Source: an uncultured Bacteroides sp.
Lineage (GTDB): Bacteria > Bacteroidota > Bacteroidia > Bacteroidales > UBA932
Length of the DNA: 10,716 nt
Assembly: GCA_900543205.1 (NCBI GenBank)
Contig: UQQM01000046.1
Span: 1 to 10,716 of the forward strand
Reading direction: 5' to 3'
In this document: positions 7,133-10,716 of the stretch, piece after piece
Layout: each line of letters opens with the position of its first letter
How positions within the stretch are numbered: position 1 is the stretch's first letter
Translations under genes and position numbers: made by a program
The notes under the pieces: generated by a model
Database searches by the model: none
What the model was told of the DNA's origin: nothing
The model's input: only the letters and a program-made list of their open reading frames with translations

Positions 7133-8103
7133 ATGCAGACAGAACTCGAGAAATTGGTGCAACGTTACAAAGAGCTGGGGATAGACAGCCAGATAGACTA
7201 CGACAAGTTCTATCTGTACTCCATCATTACGCATTCCACGGCGATTGAAGGCTCTACTATCACCGAGCTGGAGAACCAGATCATGTTCGACCAGGGTATC
7301 AGCCTGAAAGGCAAGAGCATTGAAGAGCAGAACATGAACCTGGACCTTAAAGCCGCATACGAGCGGGCAATCGAGCTTGCCAGCTCCCACGCTGAAATAA
7401 CGGTCGAACTGCTCAAAGAGCTATCAGCTCTCGTCATGAAGAACACAGGCCGGGATTACAAGACGGACTCCTGAACGCAACAGCCGGAATCGGAGGCAAA
7501 TCCTATATGAGCTACAACAAAGTGCCGATGAGATTGTCGGAATTCTGCAGTCGGCTGAACAAAAGACGAAAGCTATGCACAAGGGAGGACATAATGCAGT
7601 CATACGAACTGAGCTTCGATGCCCACTACGAACTTGTCACCATCCATCCGTGGGCCGACGGCAACGGAAGAATGGCAAGGCTGCTGATGAATCTCATCCA
7701 ATTCGAATTCGGCCTGATTCCGACAAAGATTCTGAAAGAGGACAAGGAAGAGTATATCAAAACCCTGGTGGCAACCCGCGAAAATGACGACCTGAATATT
7801 TTCAGACGGTTCATGTTCTCCTGCATGGTCAGGAATCTGGCCCACGACATAGACGTTTTCTGCAAATCAACCGAAGAAAGTAGGGAGAAAACGCCGAAAA
7901 GTAGGGAGAAAAAGCCAAAAAGTAGGGAGAAAATCATCTCGCTTCTCTCCCAGGACGGCAGCTTGAGCGCCACGGCACTTGCGGAGCGTACAGGCATAAC
8001 TCCGAAAGCCGTCGAAAAACAGCTCGCAAAGCTGAAAGCCGAGGGCCAGATACGCAGGATCGGGCCTGACAGGGGCGGCAGCTGGGAAGTTCTTGGAAAA
8101 TAA
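7133..8103 (+). pseudogene. Fic-domain protein with winged-helix C-terminus, broken in the middle
   Basis: Fic proteins usually transfer AMP to Ser/Thr/Tyr hydroxyls of target proteins. The first 113 codons (start ATG 7133, GGAGG 5 nt upstream) carry the auto-inhibitory helix motif STAIEG (Ser35 to Gly40), the (S/T)xxxE(G/N) form placed N-terminal to the core as in class II Fic. This frame ends at TGA 7472-7474 just after KNTGRDYKT. The next frame resumes with LLNATAGIGGKSYMSYNKVP (from 7468) and contains the catalytic HPWADGNGR (7645-7671; Trp replaces the usual Phe). From my memory of relatives, a dozen or so residues (the G-SFD-SKG-FR stretch) should lie between, so a small out-of-frame deletion is likely. 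After an SREK repeat linker comes a winged helix (SLSATALAERTGITPKAVEKQL). A fragment from the ATG at 7507 could be made, but without the inhibitory helix. Confidence 0.82.
7879..7933 (+). repeat. 21-bp tandem repeat in the Fic linker
   Basis: AGTAGGGAGAAAA occurs at 7879, 7900 and 7921, exactly 21 bp apart, coding for SREK-(T/K)-P-K heptads between the Fic core and the winged helix. Copy-number change would keep the frame and alter only linker length. SREK-type linkers recur in Fic proteins of this phylum as I recall them. Confidence 0.75.
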
Positions 8104-8109
8104 CCCCGG

Positions 8110-8607
8110 CTATCTCGCGGTGTGGTAGTTCTCGAAGGTTCCGGCAGTGATGCTGACGACCTCGCCGGTCTCCCCGTTCTCCGCCGTGATTTCAAATTCG
8201 CCGCTCAGATACGAGTCCTTCCAGTCGTCAAACCGGTCGGTGAACGTCACGCTGCCTCCGGTCGACTTGTAGACCCAGTCCACAATGGCATAGCTGCCGC
8301 CCTCGACCGCGCCGCCGTCGAGCGGGTACTCCCTATAGAGCTCGAACGGCTCATCCTCATCGAGCCTGAGCACGAAATCCAGCTTGTCGCCATCGTACGA
8401 AGACACATAGTGGCTGAAGCTGAACGTGAAGCTGGTGTCGGTCTCCGCAAGATGGAACGGGAAATAGGTATCGTACGAATCGTAGGACGAGAAATACAGG
8501 GTCCCGTCCACCAGGGCCTTCACCTTAAGGGTATCGTCGTAGTGCATGGGACGGCATCCGGACACCAGAACCGCCGCCATAAGGAAAAGAAATACTCCGC
8601 GTTTCAT
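8110..8607 (-). CDS. small lipoprotein, downstream member of a tandem pair
   Basis: A 165-residue protein with a clear lipoprotein signal (MKRGVFLFLMAAVLVSGC, lipobox VSGC, Cys18), so probably held on the membrane surface. The start at 8607 is supported by GGAGG 4 nt upstream. The mature part is rich in Tyr, Asp and predicted beta strands: DGTLYFSS, FTFSFSHYVS, FELYREYPL, EGGSYAIVDW, GGSVTFTD, SGEFEITAEN and VVSITAGTFEN. The strand pattern and the ending (G-F-F-TA-N then VxITxGTFEN) match its upstream neighbour, so they are paralogues, and resemble small Bacteroidota DUF lipoproteins ending in an ItnGxF-like strand; I cannot name the family with confidence. It follows the neighbour by 16 nt and is likely co-transcribed. 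Its stop lies 6 bp from the converging Fic gene stop, with no terminator between. Confidence 0.8.
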   Translation of the reverse strand: MKRGVFLFLMAAVLVSGCRPMHYDDTLKVKALVDGTLYFSSYDSYDTYFPFHLAETDTSFTFSFSHYVSSYDGDKLDFVLRLDEDEPFELYREYPLDGGAVEGGSYAIVDWVYKSTGGSVTFTDRFDDWKDSYLSGEFEITAENGETGEVVSITAGTFENYHTAR

Positions 8608-8623
8608 AATGCCTCCGCGTTTT

Positions 8624-9133
8624 TCAATAGATTGATGTCAGGATATTCTCGAAGGTTCCGTTAGTCACGCGCACGACGGCGCCGGCCTCATCCTCGGCCG
8701 TGAACTCGAACACACCGGACACGCCTTCAGGCTTGAGCTCGGTGAACAGCACATACCCGCCGGTCGAAGCCGCATCCATGACATATGCCATGCTGCCGCC
8801 TTCAACCCCGAGGGGATATTTCCTGTGCAGCTCAAGCGGCACTTTCTCATCCACGCTGATATGCAGGTCCGCACCGTCCCCTCCGTCCGAGAAGATTCTC
8901 CGGTCGATGGACATGGCGAAACATGAATCCCGGTTGATGAGCTCCAGGGAATAGGGATTGTCCTGGATTATTATCCTGTCGTACTCATATTCGCCGCTGT
9001 AGTACAGGACTCCGTCGATTTCGGCGGCCACCGGAGAGTACCTGAGCAGCCTGTTGTCACGGTTGCATTGCGACATCGAAGTCAGGATGAGCACCGATGC
9101 CAGCATCATCAGAATGAACGATGTTTTTTTCAT
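8624..9133 (-). CDS. small exported protein, upstream member of a tandem pair
   Basis: A 169-residue protein with a signal sequence (MKKTSFILMMLASVLILTSMSQC). Cys23 may be lipidated, but the preceding SMSQ is a poor lipobox, unlike its neighbour's. Shared features with the downstream paralogue include EIDGVLYYSGEY, LELHRKYPL, EGGSMAYVMD, STGGYVLFTEL, SGVFEFTAEDEAG and VVRVTNGTFEN. A 15-bp identity (TTCTCGAAGGTTCCG at 8128-8142 and 8646-8660 on plus) marks the common 3' end. The product is probably a beta-rich envelope protein of unknown role. It lies 84 bp downstream of xseA on the same strand and has its own candidate promoter in that gap. Confidence 0.78.
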   Translation of the reverse strand: MKKTSFILMMLASVLILTSMSQCNRDNRLLRYSPVAAEIDGVLYYSGEYEYDRIIIQDNPYSLELINRDSCFAMSIDRRIFSDGGDGADLHISVDEKVPLELHRKYPLGVEGGSMAYVMDAASTGGYVLFTELKPEGVSGVFEFTAEDEAGAVVRVTNGTFENILTSIY

Positions 9134-9161
9134 AAGGCCGAATTTTCATGAACAGCAACCA

Positions 9162-9193
9162 TAAAATTAACGAAATGCTCGAAAATTCCCAAG
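9162..9193 (-). promoter_or_regulatory. candidate promoter for the two small envelope proteins
   Basis: On the minus strand TAATTTTA (plus 9162-9169) matches seven of eight positions of TAnnTTTG, and CTTG (plus 9190-9193) lies 20 nt upstream as a three-of-four match to the -33 TTTG. This would let the lipoprotein pair be expressed apart from xseA. Confidence 0.35.
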
Positions 9194-9217
9194 ATTGTGG
9201 CGCAAAAATTCCCGGAA

Positions 9218-10318
9218 TTATAGCACCTCGGCCTCGCGCGAGCCGTCTCCGAAGAGCACCCGTATGCGGTCGCCGGAATGCAGCGAGCCTGCCGACTTGA
9301 GCACGTGGCCGGAAGCGTCGGCGACCAGGGTATAGCCCCTCGCGAGCACGTTCCGGGGGTCGGCGGACCGGATCCGGCCGGCGAGCAGGTCAAGAGCGGC
9401 GTCCATCGACGACAGACGCGAGGCGAAGGCCAGGCGCAGCCGCGTGCCGAACGAGCTTATCCTCTCGTCCTCGGCTGCCAGCGCATCGACGAACACGTCG
9501 GCCAGCGCGGTCGGGGTCTTCACGCTACAGTAGGCGACCATGTCGGCCACATGGCTGTCGCGGTCATGCCCGATGGCGGTATATACCGGTATGCGGCAGT
9601 TCGCGATGGTGAAGCACAGCCCGTAGTCGTCGAAGCATGCGAGGTCGAGGGCCGAACCTCCTCCGCGCATTATCAGGACGGCGTCGTATTGCTCCGGAGC
9701 GGACTCCACCGCAGCTATCGCGTCGCTTATCGATTCCGGGGCGGACTCCCCCTGCATCGCTGCCTCGAAGAGCCGCACGCAGAACACGAAACCGTATTCG
9801 TTCTCCTCCAGATGCCGGCGGAAATCCCCGAAACCGGCGGCGCTCTGCGCCGAGATCACCGCGAGGCGGTAGGGCACCGCCGTGGGGACGAGCTCCTTCT
9901 GCCTGTCCATCAGCCCCTCCTTCTCCAGCCTCTCTATGGTCTGCCTGCGCTGGAGCTCGGCGGCTCCGAGCGTGAACGCCGGCTCGATCTCGTAGATGGA
10001 GAGCGTGAGCCCGTAGAGCTCGCTGTAGCTGACCTGCACGGCCGCCAGTATCTCCATCCCGGCGCGGATATCCTCGCCCGCCGTCTCCCTGAAGAAGACG
10101 CTCAGCGGGCCGTAGACGTTCCTCCATATCACCGCCTTCGCACGGGCGACGGTGCGGCCCTCCTTGTTGCGGCAGAGTTCGATGTAGCAGTGGCCGTTGG
10201 TCTTCACCTGGACCGAAGCCACCTCGGCGCGCACCCACACGCGGGCGGGGAGGGCGTCCTCGATACCCTCGCGCACCATTCGCTGAAGCTCGAACAAATC
10301 TACGGCAGAGTCTCTCAT
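9218..10318 (-). CDS. xseA: exodeoxyribonuclease VII large subunit
   Basis: The catalytic subunit of exonuclease VII, a cytoplasmic nuclease that removes single-stranded DNA in repair and recombination. Of its 366 residues, about 1-110 form the OB-fold (WVRAEVASVQ, GHCYIEL, AVIWR, VQVSYSELYGLTL). The nuclease domain follows, with AVISAQSAAGFGDF (153-166), IMRGGGSALDL (216-226), GHDRDSHVAD (250-259) and KTPTALAD (267-274). The closing P-NVLARGYTLV (321-332) is the family's C-terminal signature. It is shorter than E. coli XseA (456) because the long coiled-coil helices are trimmed. I chose the ATG at 10316-10318; a TTG at 10325-10327 is an alternative. A TAATTTTG -7 box lies only 6 nt upstream. 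Its usual neighbour xseB is absent here and lies about 7.7 kb downstream. Confidence 0.95.
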   Translation of the reverse strand: MRDSAVDLFELQRMVREGIEDALPARVWVRAEVASVQVKTNGHCYIELCRNKEGRTVARAKAVIWRNVYGPLSVFFRETAGEDIRAGMEILAAVQVSYSELYGLTLSIYEIEPAFTLGAAELQRRQTIERLEKEGLMDRQKELVPTAVPYRLAVISAQSAAGFGDFRRHLEENEYGFVFCVRLFEAAMQGESAPESISDAIAAVESAPEQYDAVLIMRGGGSALDLACFDDYGLCFTIANCRIPVYTAIGHDRDSHVADMVAYCSVKTPTALADVFVDALAAEDERISSFGTRLRLAFASRLSSMDAALDLLAGRIRSADPRNVLARGYTLVADASGHVLKSAGSLHSGDRIRVLFGDGSREAEVL

Positions 10319-10324
10319 ACCCGA

Positions 10325-10332
10325 CAAAATTA
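10325..10332 (-). promoter_or_regulatory. -7 promoter box for xseA (near-leaderless)
   Basis: TAATTTTG on the minus strand is an exact TAnnTTTG match, ending 6 nt before the chosen xseA ATG. If used, transcription would start at or next to the start codon. No good -33 TTTG is visible at 19-21 nt. Confidence 0.4.
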
Positions 10333-10344
10333 AGAAAAGATTCG

Positions 10345-10352
10345 TATATTTG
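10345..10352 (+). promoter_or_regulatory. -7 promoter box for engB
   Basis: TATATTTG on the plus strand matches TAnnTTTG exactly, 27 nt before the engB ATG. It is 12 bp from the opposing xseA box, so the two promoters must overlap. A convincing -33 box is not visible. Confidence 0.45.
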
Positions 10353-10379
10353 CCCCCGATTTAGTAGTTATCGATTGTT

Positions 10380-10716
10380 ATGAGAATCTCCGAGGCCAAG
10401 TTCGCAGGCAGCAGCACGAGGGTCAGTCAGAAGCCGCGGAGAAAGTTGCCGGAATTCGCGTTCATCGGGCGGTCCAACGTGGGCAAGTCATCGCTGATCA
10501 ACGCCCTTTGCGGCAACAGCAAGCTCGCGATGACCTCCTCGACTCCGGGCAAGACGAAACTGGTCAATCATTTCCTGATAAACGACAGCTGGTATCTTGT
10601 CGACCTGCCGGGCTACGGCTACGCCAAGACAGACAAGAAGGGGCGCGAGGAAATATCCTCGGTCATCAACGACTATATCCTGAATTCGGAAGAGCTGGTG
10701 CTGCTGTTCGTGCTGA
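10380..10716 (+). CDS. engB: ribosome-biogenesis GTPase EngB/YsxC/YihA, 3' end outside window
   Basis: An essential cytoplasmic GTPase that assists assembly of the large ribosomal subunit. 112 codons of a normally about 200-residue protein are present. Visible GTPase motifs are G1 GRSNVGKSS (residues 30-38), the G2-region SSTPGKT (53-59) and G3 DLPGYG (75-80). G4 and G5 lie beyond the window. The short N-terminal extension (MRISEAKFAGSS) and LPEFAFIGRSN are typical of the family. Translation starts at the ATG at 10380; the upstream AT-rich leader has no clear Shine-Dalgarno sequence, as is common in this phylum. It is transcribed away from xseA across a 61-bp gap. Confidence 0.96.
   Translation, partial: MRISEAKFAGSSTRVSQKPRRKLPEFAFIGRSNVGKSSLINALCGNSKLAMTSSTPGKTKLVNHFLINDSWYLVDLPGYGYAKTDKKGREEISSVINDYILNSEELVLLFVL

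Noticed and set aside
7879..7933. CRISPR-like short repeats
   Set aside because: The repeats are in frame inside a Fic gene, without variable spacers of CRISPR length and without cas genes nearby.
9278..10333. Plus-strand 351-codon frame opposite xseA
   Set aside because: It is an antisense shadow of xseA; the XseA motifs are all on the minus strand.

Overview
The window looks like a Bacteroidales chromosome (phylum Bacteroidota). The evidence is: several TAnnTTTG-type -7 promoter boxes, which this phylum uses in place of the usual -10; a branching enzyme with the eukaryote-like signature typical of Bacteroides and relatives; short XseA/XseB subunits; SPI- and SPII-type envelope proteins; and an exported TPR protein with a membrane segment and a C-terminal helix-turn-helix. 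The housekeeping genes are GC-rich (about 63-68 % in 60-base lines I counted), which would fit a higher-GC lineage such as Rikenellaceae/Alistipes, but I cannot fix the genus.

Layout. On the minus strand at the left edge is glgB (glycogen branching enzyme, cut by the window end), with xseB (exonuclease VII small subunit) directly upstream and overlapping it by ATGA. Further up the minus strand are a small outer-membrane beta-barrel protein, an S41-family peptidase broken by a frameshift at a T7 run, a second intact S41-family peptidase, a 275-bp regulatory gap rich in repeats, and a lipid-anchored TPR/transmembrane/HTH regulator. A Fic-domain gene on the plus strand is divergent from the regulator and is broken by an apparent small deletion with frameshift. 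It converges on two tandem paralogous small envelope proteins on the minus strand. Upstream of these is xseA (exonuclease VII large subunit), divergent from engB/ysxC, a ribosome-assembly GTPase cut by the right edge.

Reading. xseA and xseB, usually neighbours, are about 7.7 kb apart here. The genes between them are accessory: secreted peptidases, a barrel, small lipoproteins, a Fic protein and a regulator. The S41 part is clearly lower in GC (43-48 % in counted lines). I infer an inserted or assembled accessory block. Its most coherent unit is regulator - regulatory gap - two S41 proteins - barrel, all on one strand, plausibly a membrane-sensing regulator controlling an envelope proteolysis module. 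Two of the block's genes carry frame disruptions, so part of it may be decaying or switchable.

No tRNA, rRNA, CRISPR array, transposase or integrase was seen.
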